64,000 nucleotides of DNA, taken from Thiomicrospira microaerophila (GTDB lineage: Bacteria; Pseudomonadota; Gammaproteobacteria; Thiomicrospirales; Thiomicrospiraceae). Shown in pieces: positions 32,328 through 41,428 of this stretch (position 1 is the first letter of the stretch; every line of letters begins with the position of its first letter). The stretch is from the NCBI RefSeq assembly GCF_000934765.1, contig NZ_KN882196.1, positions 73,293 to 137,292 on the forward strand. Reading direction: 5' to 3'. Position numbers and translations under genes: made by a program. Under the pieces are notes generated by a model. That model was given only the letters and a program-made list of their open reading frames with translations. It was not told the DNA's origin and ran no database searches.

Positions 32328-34787
32328 ATGCAAACGCAATCACTCAAAACTAAAATTATTTTTGCCACCTTCGCGGTGACAACACTGGTCGTCAGTGCGG
32401 TGGCGATTATTTTATATCTTTCGCAAATCAAGCCGCTTGCAGGCCAAATTGAACGCGACCTTACCCAAAACATGTCGACCTTTATGGATAGTCAGATTGA
32501 ATTGAAAATCCAATCAGGGATTATCGGTGCCACCATGATGTCTCAGCAACCAAACACGCTCGATGCCCTCAATCGTCGTGATGATCAGGCACTGCGTCAG
32601 GTCTTAGCTGGACAACAAGCCCATTACAGCAGTGTCAGTAATTTCAGAGGCATCTTTTCTGAAATACTCGATGCAAGAGGTCAATCACTAATTCGCTCTT
32701 GGAACCTCAATGCGCCTGGTGCAAACCAAGCCAACAATGAACTCATTCGCCATGTGATGCAACAGAAAAAAGCGAACGGCGCACTCGGCTTTACTGAGCG
32801 AGGTGTAGCGATCACCTCTGTAACGCCGGTTCTTAATGCTAATAAGGACCTACTCGGCATGGTCACAATGGTACAAGGCGTTGGTTCGATTTCACGTGAT
32901 TTTGAACGGATTATTGGCGGGGCGTGGATCATGCTGGTGGATCGCAATTATGTGCAAACCGTACAGGGACACACTCGTGCGATTGACAGTTTACAAGCTA
33001 TAAACAACCGCTATGTGATTGCCAATAACACCTGGTTTAAAGAGGAAGTCATTAACCTCACCAAGCAACTCTATCAACAACTGGATGGTGATCAAACTCA
33101 GGTTTATCTTTCTAATGGTTTTCTCGTCGTCGATTTACCCGCCTATGATGAAGCGGGGCGTGTTTTTGGTCGCCAAATTTTTATTCAAGATGAGAAGGTT
33201 TACACCGACATCCTTACCCAAGCCCATAACCAGGCCTGGTTGACCTTAGCCGGTGTCGTATTTGGTATTTTATTGTTAGCAGGGATCTTATTATTATTAA
33301 TCAATCGTCTAGTGATTGCGCCACTTCAAGGCCTAAATCGCACGATGGCAACCATTGAAAAAACAGGAAACTTTTCCTTGCGCGTTCCTGTCAAGTCAAA
33401 CGATGAAGTTGGACAAACCGCCCAAGCTATTAACCATCATCTAGAGCAGGTCAGTGAGGCCATGAACCAAACGGGGAGCGCGATTGCCGCACTGGCGAAT
33501 GGCGACCTAACCCAACGTATCACAGGCAACTATGTTGGGGATCTATTAACGATTAAAAATGGCGTCAACGCCAGTGCTGATAATGTGCAAACAATGATTG
33601 AGCAAGTAGCCCAGGCGATGAGTAAACTGAGTGCTGGTGAGTTTAGCTTTAAGTCAACGCTCAACGCTCAAGGTGCATTTGCCGATATTCTAGCCAACAC
33701 CAATCATGCGATGACCTCACTCAATCACATCATGCAAGATATCAACAACACCATCACAGAGATGGCGCAAGGACGCTTTCAAAAACGTATTGAAGCCGAT
33801 GCACAAGGTGATTTAGACCTACTTAAACAAAAAGTGAACCAAAGCCTCGATAAACTCGACGAGGTGATTCGCGACATTGCGAGCGTAATGCAAGCACAAA
33901 GCAACGGTGACTTGACCGAACGTGTTCGAGTTGAATGCGAGGGCGACCTTAGTCGTCTCAAGCAGGCTATTAATGAAAATGCAGACCGTTTAAGCGCGAT
34001 TATTAATGAAGTCCTGATTGCATCCGATACCGTTTATGGTGCCGCTGAAGAAGTGTCCAACGGCTCAGATAGCTTAAGCGAAAGTGTTCAACAACAAGCG
34101 GCCTCAGTTGAACAAACCTCGGCCACCATGACTCAAATCACTTCCGCCATTGACAACAATGCGCACAATGCAAAAAGTGCTGACAAGCTTGAGCACGCAC
34201 TGGAAACCCACTCTCAAACCGCTGCCAAAGTCATGCGCGAAACGATTACAGCAATGGAAGCTATTCAACAGTCTAGCACGCAAATCAGCGAAATCGTTAC
34301 GCTGATTGATGGCATAGCCTTTCAAACCAACCTACTCGCCTTAAATGCCGCCGTAGAAGCCGCGCGCGCTGGCGAACATGGTCGTGGCTTTGCCGTCGTC
34401 GCAGGTGAAGTACGCTCCTTAGCACAAAAGTCAGCTGAAGCCGCCAAAGACATTAAAGGCTTGATTGAAAAGAGTGTTGAGCGTATTAATCAAGGCACAC
34501 AGCTCGCATCCGAATCAGAAGAAATCATCAGCAAGATGAACGAATCCATCGGCGAAGTCACTAAAATGATAGCGGGTATCGCTAATGCATCGGTTGAACA
34601 GGCACAAGGGGTCAATGAAATCAATCAAGCGATTGGATTAATTGACAATGTTACCCAACAAAACGCGGCCTTGGTTGAAGAAACCTCAGCGGCGGCTGAA
34701 AGCCTAAAAGACCAAGCTAAACTGCTCAGCGAAAGTGTGTCGTTCTTTAAAACCAAACCCAATAAAGGATTAGGCTATAAAGGTTAA
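32328..34787 (+). CDS. methyl-accepting chemotaxis protein
   Basis: Transmembrane chemoreceptor. A first membrane helix (about residues 9-30) is followed by a periplasmic Cache-like sensor of about 260 residues and a second helix near 300-320. Two to three HAMP-like units come next (G-D-L-T-Q-R-I, G-D-L-T-E-R-V), then the signalling hairpin tip [16 protein letters not shown]. Start is ATG 32328 with AGGTG ahead; a GTG nine bases earlier is less likely. A perfect palindrome at 33228-33241 encodes N-Q-A-W-L at the entry to the second helix. Confidence 0.93.
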   Translation: MQTQSLKTKIIFATFAVTTLVVSAVAIILYLSQIKPLAGQIERDLTQNMSTFMDSQIELKIQSGIIGATMMSQQPNTLDALNRRDDQALRQVLAGQQAHYSSVSNFRGIFSEILDARGQSLIRSWNLNAPGANQANNELIRHVMQQKKANGALGFTERGVAITSVTPVLNANKDLLGMVTMVQGVGSISRDFERIIGGAWIMLVDRNYVQTVQGHTRAIDSLQAINNRYVIANNTWFKEEVINLTKQLYQQLDGDQTQVYLSNGFLVVDLPAYDEAGRVFGRQIFIQDEKVYTDILTQAHNQAWLTLAGVVFGILLLAGILLLLINRLVIAPLQGLNRTMATIEKTGNFSLRVPVKSNDEVGQTAQAINHHLEQVSEAMNQTGSAIAALANGDLTQRITGNYVGDLLTIKNGVNASADNVQTMIEQVAQAMSKLSAGEFSFKSTLNAQGAFADILANTNHAMTSLNHIMQDINNTITEMAQGRFQKRIEADAQGDLDLLKQKVNQSLDKLDEVIRDIASVMQAQSNGDLTERVRVECEGDLSRLKQAINENADRLSAIINEVLIASDTVYGAAEEVSNGSDSLSESVQQQAASVEQTSATMTQITSAIDNNAHNAKSADKLEHALETHSQTAAKVMRETITAMEAIQQSSTQISEIVTLIDGIAFQTNLLALNAAVEAARAGEHGRGFAVVAGEVRSLAQKSAEAAKDIKGLIEKSVERINQGTQLASESEEIISKMNESIGEVTKMIAGIANASVEQAQGVNEINQAIGLIDNVTQQNAALVEETSAAAESLKDQAKLLSESVSFFKTKPNKGLGYKG
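33228..33241. repeat. AACCAGGCCTGGTT palindrome, perfect copy, inside the chemoreceptor gene
   Basis: Exact 14-bp palindrome read as N-Q-A-W-L. Confidence 0.9.
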
Positions 34788-34797
34788 GCAAACCCAT

Positions 34798-34820
34798 ATC
34801 CCGCCTTGGCGGGATTTTTT
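34798..34820 (+). terminator. intrinsic terminator after the chemoreceptor gene
   Basis: ATCCCGCC (34798-34805) pairs with GGCGGGAT (34808-34815), followed by T6. It overlaps the end of the convergent mnmH. Confidence 0.88.
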
Positions 34821-35919
34821 ATATCAATGACAGGCTAGTCAAATAGCCTTCGACGTCGGAGGCCTGACCTTGCATGACAAACGGCTGGGGATAGCGTTTT
34901 AGCTGATAATCGTACATTGGGTCATAATAATCACGCAACATGAAGCCGATCCATTCTAAATGCGCGCCAATATCACCTCTCGCCTGCTGTATCAACCAGG
35001 CCTGGTTAAACGCCTTTAAAACCTTCGCATAATTCAATCCACCCAACCGCTTAGCGATGCGCTCAAACCGCGACAGCATAAATTCACGCCATTGCTCGGG
35101 GTTTTCATATTCAGTTTGAGCCTGCGTCACATACTCGGCCAAGATATTTTGCTGGCGCTGTTCAAACGGCGTATCCAAAAAAATCCGTGGGCCTGATTTA
35201 ATTGCCGCAAACAACGAAGGACTTAAGTGTACCGAACCGATATTACGCCCTTCATCTTCAAACAAGTAATTCGTTTGCCCGCTGGCTTCCAATGCCAGCA
35301 GTCGATAGGCCAATTGATTTTCAAAATCGATCTGACTCGGCTGTGGCCAGGCATGGGCACCGAAGGTTGAGCCGCGATGTTGCGCCAAGCCTTCTAAATC
35401 AACCGCGAACTGACAGTTAGTCACGACCTGGGTTTTACCCGAACCCGTGCGCCCGGCCAACACCCAAGGCGTAATGGTTTGAGTTTGCAACTTGGTCGCT
35501 AAACGCTCAAGTTCATCCATCAAATACTGACGAAAGGCTTTATAGCCGCCCTTCAGCCGAACAATGTCAACACCCGCCCCCGCCATCCATTGCTGCGAAA
35601 TACGCGAACGCAAGCCACCGCGAAAACAGTAAAGCAATGCATTTGGCTGTTGTTGCTTGAAATCACACCAAGCCGCGACCCTTGGCGCGCGTACTGATGG
35701 GTTAACTAGTTGATGCCCCAACTCAATCGCTTGTTGCTGGCCTTGTTGTTTGTAACATAGCCCAACTAAACGTCGTTCTTCATCCTGCATTAAGGGTAAA
35801 TTAATCGCGTTAGGCATCGCGCCTTTGGCAAACTCAACTGGCGCACGCACATCAATCAGCGGCGTCTGCGCCAAAACGATCGCTCGAAAATCATCGGTAG
35901 TAGGTAAATCGCTCGTCAC
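34819..35919 (-). CDS. mnmH: tRNA 2-selenouridine synthase
   Basis: Replaces sulfur by selenium at tRNA wobble 2-thiouridines, using selenophosphate from SelD. N-terminal rhodanese domain with catalytic Cys98 in Y-C-F-R-G-G-L-R-S. C-terminal P-loop domain with G-R-T-G-S-G-K-T near residue 153. 366 residues. It is coupled to selD: its first base coincides with the last base of the selD stop. A perfect palindrome at 34994-35007 encodes N-Q-A-W-L. Confidence 0.94.
   Translation of the reverse strand: MTSDLPTTDDFRAIVLAQTPLIDVRAPVEFAKGAMPNAINLPLMQDEERRLVGLCYKQQGQQQAIELGHQLVNPSVRAPRVAAWCDFKQQQPNALLYCFRGGLRSRISQQWMAGAGVDIVRLKGGYKAFRQYLMDELERLATKLQTQTITPWVLAGRTGSGKTQVVTNCQFAVDLEGLAQHRGSTFGAHAWPQPSQIDFENQLAYRLLALEASGQTNYLFEDEGRNIGSVHLSPSLFAAIKSGPRIFLDTPFEQRQQNILAEYVTQAQTEYENPEQWREFMLSRFERIAKRLGGLNYAKVLKAFNQAWLIQQARGDIGAHLEWIGFMLRDYYDPMYDYQLKRYPQPFVMQGQASDVEGYLTSLSLI
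34994..35007. repeat. AACCAGGCCTGGTT palindrome, perfect copy, inside mnmH
   Basis: Exact 14-bp palindrome read on the minus strand as N-Q-A-W-L. Confidence 0.9.
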
Positions 35920-36953
35920 TAAACCACCTCAACCCAACAACCCGACTTGGTGGGTGTCTGGGTAAATCCAATGGACTCTAAAACCAAGCCCTGCGCAGCA
36001 CAAGATTGATGGAAAGCCTCCAAACCATCACGCTTCACCATCACCAACAAGCCACCCGAGGTTTGTGGATCGCACAGCAAGTTACGGGTGTTTTCATCTA
36101 ACGGGCTAACCTTATCGCCAAAACTCTGCCAATTGCGTAGCGTGCCACCAGGCACACAGCCCTGGTCTAGAAATGCTTGCACCTTGGGCAGTAGCGGCAC
36201 TTTATCTGCCACTATCTGCGCCTGCACCCCACTGGCTTCACAGACTTCAATCAGATGCCCCAGCAAACCAAAGCCAGTTACATCCGTCATCACCGTCACC
36301 GCCTCCAGCTTAGCGAACTCCGCCCCAGCGCTATTGAGTTGGGTCATCGCATCAATCGCCACCTGCAACTCTTCTGCGGCGATTTTCTGCTGCTTTTGTG
36401 CCGTAGTTAAAATGCCAACGCCCAGCGGTTTAGTTAGAAAAATCTCACAATCAGGTTGCGCCATGGCATTGGTTTTCATCAACCGATTTTCAACCAACCC
36501 CGTCACCGCTAAACCAAAAATGGGCTCAGGCGCATCAATCGAATGCCCACCCGCCAAAGGAATACCAGCCGCTTCGCAGACACTCCGTCCACCTGAGATC
36601 ACCTGCGCCGCGACCTCGGCGCTCAATTTATCAATTGGCCAGCCAAAAATCGCAATCGCCATCAACGGCTTGCCACCCATCGCATAAATATCTGAAATCG
36701 CATTAGTGGCCGCAATACGCCCAAAGGTAAACGGATCATCGACAATCGGCATAAAAAAATCGGTGGTCGATAATACCGAACGCCCATCACCCAAATCAAA
36801 CGCGGCGGCATCATCCTTCGCACTGTGCCCCACCAGCAGACCGGGGAAATGCTTGTCAGATTTTGCGCCTTCAAGAATACTATTAAGCAAAGCAGGCGAA
36901 ATTTTACAGCCGCAACCTGCGCCGTGGCTATATTGAGTGAGTGCTATCGTCAT
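35919..36953 (-). CDS. selD: selenide, water dikinase
   Basis: Makes selenophosphate from selenide and ATP. The glycine-rich G-A-G-C-G-C-K near the N-terminus holds the catalytic Cys (here Cys14) and Lys17, so this is the cysteine form rather than a selenoprotein. K-D-D-A-A-A-F and [11 protein letters not shown] are further family motifs. 344 residues. Only mnmH is linked here; no selA or selB is in the window. Confidence 0.95.
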   Translation of the reverse strand: MTIALTQYSHGAGCGCKISPALLNSILEGAKSDKHFPGLLVGHSAKDDAAAFDLGDGRSVLSTTDFFMPIVDDPFTFGRIAATNAISDIYAMGGKPLMAIAIFGWPIDKLSAEVAAQVISGGRSVCEAAGIPLAGGHSIDAPEPIFGLAVTGLVENRLMKTNAMAQPDCEIFLTKPLGVGILTTAQKQQKIAAEELQVAIDAMTQLNSAGAEFAKLEAVTVMTDVTGFGLLGHLIEVCEASGVQAQIVADKVPLLPKVQAFLDQGCVPGGTLRNWQSFGDKVSPLDENTRNLLCDPQTSGGLLVMVKRDGLEAFHQSCAAQGLVLESIGFTQTPTKSGCWVEVV

Positions 36954-37120
36954 AGGGAATTATTATCTCTCAGTTTGGTAAAACAGCAAGGCGCAAGTAT
37001 AGCACAAGCCCTCATCACACCGAGACCCGTGGCGCTGGCGATTAATTTAGCCCAAGCTGAGCGCATAGAGATTATAGAGTTTGCTATACTATTGACTCTT
37101 ATGATAAAGACACCACAACG

Positions 37121-38662
37121 ATGAAACTTAAAAAACTACCGATAGGTATCCAAACCTTCAGTGAAATCCGCGAGGATGATTACGTTTATGTCGATAAGAC
37201 AGGGATTGCCCATGCGCTATTACAGAATTACAAATATGTTTTTTTAAGCCGCCCCAGACGTTTTGGTAAGTCATTATTTTTGGATACTCTGCGCAATATT
37301 TTTGAAGCCAATAAATCCCTGTTTAGGGGTTTGGCGATAGAAAACCAATGGAATTGGGATGTAAGCTATCCGGTGATTCAAATTTCATTTGCTGAGGGGA
37401 AGATCAAATCGTTTAAAGACCTTGAGGATAAGTTTGAAGAGATATTTATCTACAATCAACAACGGCTAGGTATCACCTGTCAATTTGAGGCGCGTGATCG
37501 CCGTTGTTTCAGCGAACTGATTCGCAAAGCGCATGCAAAATACAACCAAAAGGTCGTCGTGCTGGTCGATGAATACGACAAACCGATTCTGGATAACATC
37601 ACCAACACGCCCCTTGCTCAAGAAATCCGTGATGGCTTGGTTAACTTTTACAGCGTGATTAAAGGCAGTGATGAGTTTTTACGGTTTGCGTTTTTAACCG
37701 GCGTGAGCAAGTTCACCAAAACCTCTATTTTCAGCGGGCTGAACAACATCACCGACATCTCACTCGATAAACCCTATGGCGATATCTGTGGTTACAGCCA
37801 ACAGGATGTCGAAACCACCTTTGCACCTTATCTCGAAGGTGTGGACATGGATAGGCTCAAAGAGTGGTACAACGGTTACAACTTCCTAGGCAATCGAATG
37901 TACAACCCGTTTGACATCCTCAATTTTATTGCCAAGGATCATACCTATTCCAACTACTGGTTTGAAAGCGGCACGCCAACCTTTCTTATCGAGCTGATCA
38001 AAAAGCAATCCTACTTCCTGCCCAACCTTGCCAACCTGCGGGTAGATCAAAAACTGCTCAATAGTTTTGACATTGAAAACCTAGATTTAGAAGTCATTCT
38101 TTATCAAAGCGGCTATTTAACGATTGGAAACGTAACCCAAGACGAAGACGATGATATTATTTACACGTTGGTTGTCCCCAATAAAGAAGTAAAAACCTCA
38201 TTAAACAAGTACATTATCACCAGTCTCTATGAAGATAACAGCTTAAAAGCAAAACCTTTAAGTCGCGCTTTAAGAGAACAGAATCTTGAGAGTTTCAAAC
38301 TTGCTTTGACCAGCATCTTCGCCAGTATTCCCTACAACAATTTCATCAAAAACGACATGCAAAACTATGAAGGTTTTTATGCCAGTGTTATCTATGTCTA
38401 TTTACAAAGTTTGGGGCTGAATATTATTGGTGAAGATGTGACCAATCAAGGGCGAATCGATTTAACCATCAAAATGGACAACGCCATTTACATCCTCGAG
38501 TTTAAAGTTGATGCGACAGACAAAACTAATGCCCTGCAGCAAATAAAAGACAAAGACTATGCCAGCAAGTATCTCGACCAGCAAAAACCTATTTACTTGA
38601 TCGGCATTCACTTTAACAGCCATGAAAAAAACTTATCCGGATTTGAATGGGAGAGAGTATAA
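37121..38662 (+). CDS. AAA-ATPase-like / PD-(D/E)XK nuclease protein (DUF1703 type), copy 1
   Basis: N-terminal AAA-ATPase-like module: I-G-I-Q-T-F-S-E-I-R-E-D-D-Y-V-Y-V-D-K-T, a Walker-A-like R-P-R-R-F-G-K-S near residue 46 and Walker-B-like V-V-L-V-D-E-Y-D-K-P. The C-terminal nuclease-like fold has G-R-I-D-L-T followed by I-L-E-F-K, the D...E-x-K pattern. 513 residues. The family is widespread and multicopy in bacteroidetes and sulfur bacteria; its biological role is not established. A second, highly similar gene begins three bases after it. Confidence 0.85.
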   Translation: MKLKKLPIGIQTFSEIREDDYVYVDKTGIAHALLQNYKYVFLSRPRRFGKSLFLDTLRNIFEANKSLFRGLAIENQWNWDVSYPVIQISFAEGKIKSFKDLEDKFEEIFIYNQQRLGITCQFEARDRRCFSELIRKAHAKYNQKVVVLVDEYDKPILDNITNTPLAQEIRDGLVNFYSVIKGSDEFLRFAFLTGVSKFTKTSIFSGLNNITDISLDKPYGDICGYSQQDVETTFAPYLEGVDMDRLKEWYNGYNFLGNRMYNPFDILNFIAKDHTYSNYWFESGTPTFLIELIKKQSYFLPNLANLRVDQKLLNSFDIENLDLEVILYQSGYLTIGNVTQDEDDDIIYTLVVPNKEVKTSLNKYIITSLYEDNSLKAKPLSRALREQNLESFKLALTSIFASIPYNNFIKNDMQNYEGFYASVIYVYLQSLGLNIIGEDVTNQGRIDLTIKMDNAIYILEFKVDATDKTNALQQIKDKDYASKYLDQQKPIYLIGIHFNSHEKNLSGFEWERV

Positions 38663-38665
38663 ACA

Positions 38666-40225
38666 ATGAGACAACTTAAAAAACTACCAATAGGCATCCA
38701 AACCTTCAGTGAAATCCGCGAGGATGATTATGTTTATGTCGATAAGACAGGGATTGCCCATGCGCTATTACAGAATTACAAATATGTTTTTTTAAGCCGC
38801 CCCAGACGCTTTGGTAAGTCATTATTTCTGGATACTCTGCGCAATATTTTTGAAGCCAATAAATCCCTGTTTAGCGGTTTAGCGATAGAAAACCAATGGA
38901 ATTGGGATGTTAGCTATCCGGTGATTCAAATCTCATTTGCTGAAGGGAAAATCAAATCGTTTAAAGACCTTGAGGATAAGTTTGAAGAGATATTTATCTA
39001 CAATCAACAACGGCTAGGTATCACCTGTCAATTTGAGGCGCGTGATCGCCGTTGTTTCAGCGAACTCATTCGTAAAGCCAATGAAAAGTACAACCAAAAA
39101 GTCGTGGTGCTGGTCGATGAATACGACAAACCGATTCTCGACAACATCACCAACACCCCCCTTGCCCAAGAAATCCGTGATGGTCTGGTTAACTTTTACA
39201 GCGTGATTAAAGGCAGTGATGAGTTTTTACGGTTTGCGTTTTTGACCGGCGTGAGCAAGTTTACTAAAACCTCTATTTTCAGCGGGCTGAACAACATCAC
39301 CGACATTTCTTTGCATAGAAAATATGGCGATATCTGTGGTTACAGCCAAAACGATGTGGAAACCACCTTTGCACCTTACTTAAAAGGTGTGGACATGGAT
39401 AAGCTTAAAGAATGGTACAACGGTTACAATTTCTTGGGCAGTCAAATGTATAACCCGTTTGACATCCTCAAGTTTATTGCCAACGAACAGATCTTTAGCA
39501 ACTACTGGTTTGAAAGCGGTACACCGACCTTTTTAATCGAACTGATCAAAAAACAATCCTACTTCCTGCCCAACCTCGCCAACCTACGGGTAGATGAAAA
39601 ACTGCTCAATAGTTTTGACATTGAAAACCTGGATTTAGAAGTCATTCTCTATCAAAGCGGCTATCTCACCATCGACAGCGTTCAAACCACCTTGTTTGAC
39701 ACCCTAGAATACACACTCAAGATTCCAAACAAAGAAGTCAAGCAATCCCTGAACGACACCATTATTGATACCATTATTCAAGACAAACACCCGACACCCG
39801 CCAAAACCCATATTTATAAAAGTTTGCTGGAATCGGATATGGCAAGCTTCAAGCAGTCATTGGTGAGTCTATTCGCCAGCATTCCCTACAACAATTTCAT
39901 TAAAAACGACATGAAAAACTATGAAGGCTTTTACGCCAGTGTCATCTATGTCTATTTACAAAGTTTGGGGCTGAATATTATCGGTGAAGATGTGACCAAT
40001 CAAGGCCGGATTGATTTAACCATCAAAATGGACAACGCGATTTACATCCTCGAGTTTAAGGTCGATGCGACAGACAAAACCCATGCTCTACAGCAAATAA
40101 AAGACAAAGACTATGCCAGCAAATATCTCGACCATCAAAAACCTATTTATCTGATGGGTATCCACTTTGACAGCCATGAAAAAAACCTAGCCGGATTTGA
40201 GTGGGAGAGGCTGGGCGTCGATTGA
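38666..40225 (+). CDS. AAA-ATPase-like / PD-(D/E)XK nuclease protein (DUF1703 type), copy 2
   Basis: 519 residues with the same domains as the preceding gene. The two are nearly identical over residues ~1-210 and over the last ~110, and diverge mainly between residues ~335 and ~400, where copy 2 also has extra residues. All key motifs (R-P-R-R-F-G-K-S, V-D-E-Y-D-K-P, I-L-E-F-K) are kept, so both may be functional. Its 3' end overlaps ovoB on the opposite strand by 39 bases. A recent duplication with partial gene conversion is likely. Confidence 0.85.
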   Translation: MRQLKKLPIGIQTFSEIREDDYVYVDKTGIAHALLQNYKYVFLSRPRRFGKSLFLDTLRNIFEANKSLFSGLAIENQWNWDVSYPVIQISFAEGKIKSFKDLEDKFEEIFIYNQQRLGITCQFEARDRRCFSELIRKANEKYNQKVVVLVDEYDKPILDNITNTPLAQEIRDGLVNFYSVIKGSDEFLRFAFLTGVSKFTKTSIFSGLNNITDISLHRKYGDICGYSQNDVETTFAPYLKGVDMDKLKEWYNGYNFLGSQMYNPFDILKFIANEQIFSNYWFESGTPTFLIELIKKQSYFLPNLANLRVDEKLLNSFDIENLDLEVILYQSGYLTIDSVQTTLFDTLEYTLKIPNKEVKQSLNDTIIDTIIQDKHPTPAKTHIYKSLLESDMASFKQSLVSLFASIPYNNFIKNDMKNYEGFYASVIYVYLQSLGLNIIGEDVTNQGRIDLTIKMDNAIYILEFKVDATDKTHALQQIKDKDYASKYLDHQKPIYLMGIHFDSHEKNLAGFEWERLGVD

Positions 40226-41428
40226 TGCTGCCGCTTGACCTAGTTGCAATAGCGCCTGTTCAAGCGTCGATCGCGGCACTGCCAAGTTGATGCGCATAAA
40301 GCCGCGTCCACTTTCGCCATAGGATAGCCCATCGTTCAGTCCAAGTTTAGCCTGATCAATCAGCCAGGTTTTTAATGCCTGATGATCGGCAAACATCGTC
40401 CGGAAATCCAACCAGACTAAATAAGAGGCTTGCGGACGTACAAGCTTTACCAGCGGAAAATGTTCACCAAGAAACGTATCAAGCCGATTGATATTATCGG
40501 TGAAATGATTCAACAGCGCATCACGCCAAGCCTTGCCCTGTTCGCAATAGGCGGCTTGCAATGCAACTAAGGCCATCAGGTTTAAATCCTCAATCTTCAC
40601 CCGAGCGCAAGCGGCTTGCAGCGCGGATTTATGCTGCGGATTGGCCGCGATGGCATAGCCGATTTGCAGCCCCGCGAGGTTAAAGGTTTTGCCCGGTGAG
40701 CTAAGGGTTAAGGTTTGCTGGGCAATGTCGGCAGATAGACTGGCCATCGGGGTATGTTGATAAGGCGAGTAAACCAAGTCCGAGTGAATTTCATCCGATA
40801 CGATGATCACCTTATAACGCAAACAGAGCTCCGCCAAACGTCGCAACTCGTCTCTATGCCAAACGCGTCCTGATGGATTATGCGGGTTGCAAAACAACAA
40901 CAACTTGACCGAATGCTGTTGAATGGCCTGTTCAACCGCCACCCAATCTATTTGATACTGCTGGTCGATTAACACCAAGGGCGTACTCACCAGTTGGCGT
41001 TGATTTAATGTCACGGCCTTGGCAAACGGCGGATAAATCGGCGGCATAATCAACACCGCATCGTTGAGCTGGGTTAAGGCCTGCACCGCCAGAAACAAAC
41101 CATTGGCGACGTTATGGGTAAACAGGATTTGCGACGCGCTCACCTGATAACCGTGCTGTGCCTGCCAATCACACACCGCCTTATACACACTCGCTGGCGC
41201 CAAGGTATAACCCAAAATTGGATGCGCCAAGCGTTCACGCAATGCGTCAAGAATAAACGGCGGAGTCGGCAAATCCATATCCGCCACCCACATAGGCAAC
41301 ACATCCTCCGCGCCAAACAAGGCTTGGCGCAGGTCATATTTTTCTGCCCAAGTATTTAAGCGCGAAATCGGCTGATTCAGGTCGATTGCATTTTGGCCGA
41401 TTGAGCTTTCCTTTACTTCTTTTTCCAT
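40187..41428 (-). CDS. ovoB: PLP-dependent C-S lyase, probable ovothiol sulfoxide lyase
   Basis: Fold-type I PLP enzyme of the PatB/MalY group: M-W-V-A-D-M-D near residue 46, N-P-H-N-P-S-G-R near 181, and PLP lysine in S-S-P-G-K-T-F-N (Lys247). Alone it would be called cystathionine beta-lyase. It overlaps ovoA by 16 bases, and OvoA makes a cysteine-histidine sulfoxide that needs exactly such a lyase, so OvoB is the better call. 413 residues. Confidence 0.8.
   Translation of the reverse strand: MEKEVKESSIGQNAIDLNQPISRLNTWAEKYDLRQALFGAEDVLPMWVADMDLPTPPFILDALRERLAHPILGYTLAPASVYKAVCDWQAQHGYQVSASQILFTHNVANGLFLAVQALTQLNDAVLIMPPIYPPFAKAVTLNQRQLVSTPLVLIDQQYQIDWVAVEQAIQQHSVKLLLFCNPHNPSGRVWHRDELRRLAELCLRYKVIIVSDEIHSDLVYSPYQHTPMASLSADIAQQTLTLSSPGKTFNLAGLQIGYAIAANPQHKSALQAACARVKIEDLNLMALVALQAAYCEQGKAWRDALLNHFTDNINRLDTFLGEHFPLVKLVRPQASYLVWLDFRTMFADHQALKTWLIDQAKLGLNDGLSYGESGRGFMRINLAVPRSTLEQALLQLGQAAASIDAQPLPLKSG

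Noticed and set aside
34104..34325. Minus-strand frame opposite the chemoreceptor signalling domain
   Set aside because: A mirror frame of a well-conserved coding region; no start signals.
36954..37120. Possible short gene ahead of the tandem AAA/nuclease genes
   Set aside because: A plus-strand frame runs from inside selD into this gap, but has no start signal here and no protein-like features; it is most likely only a leader region. TATACT (37085-37090) is a weak -10 candidate.
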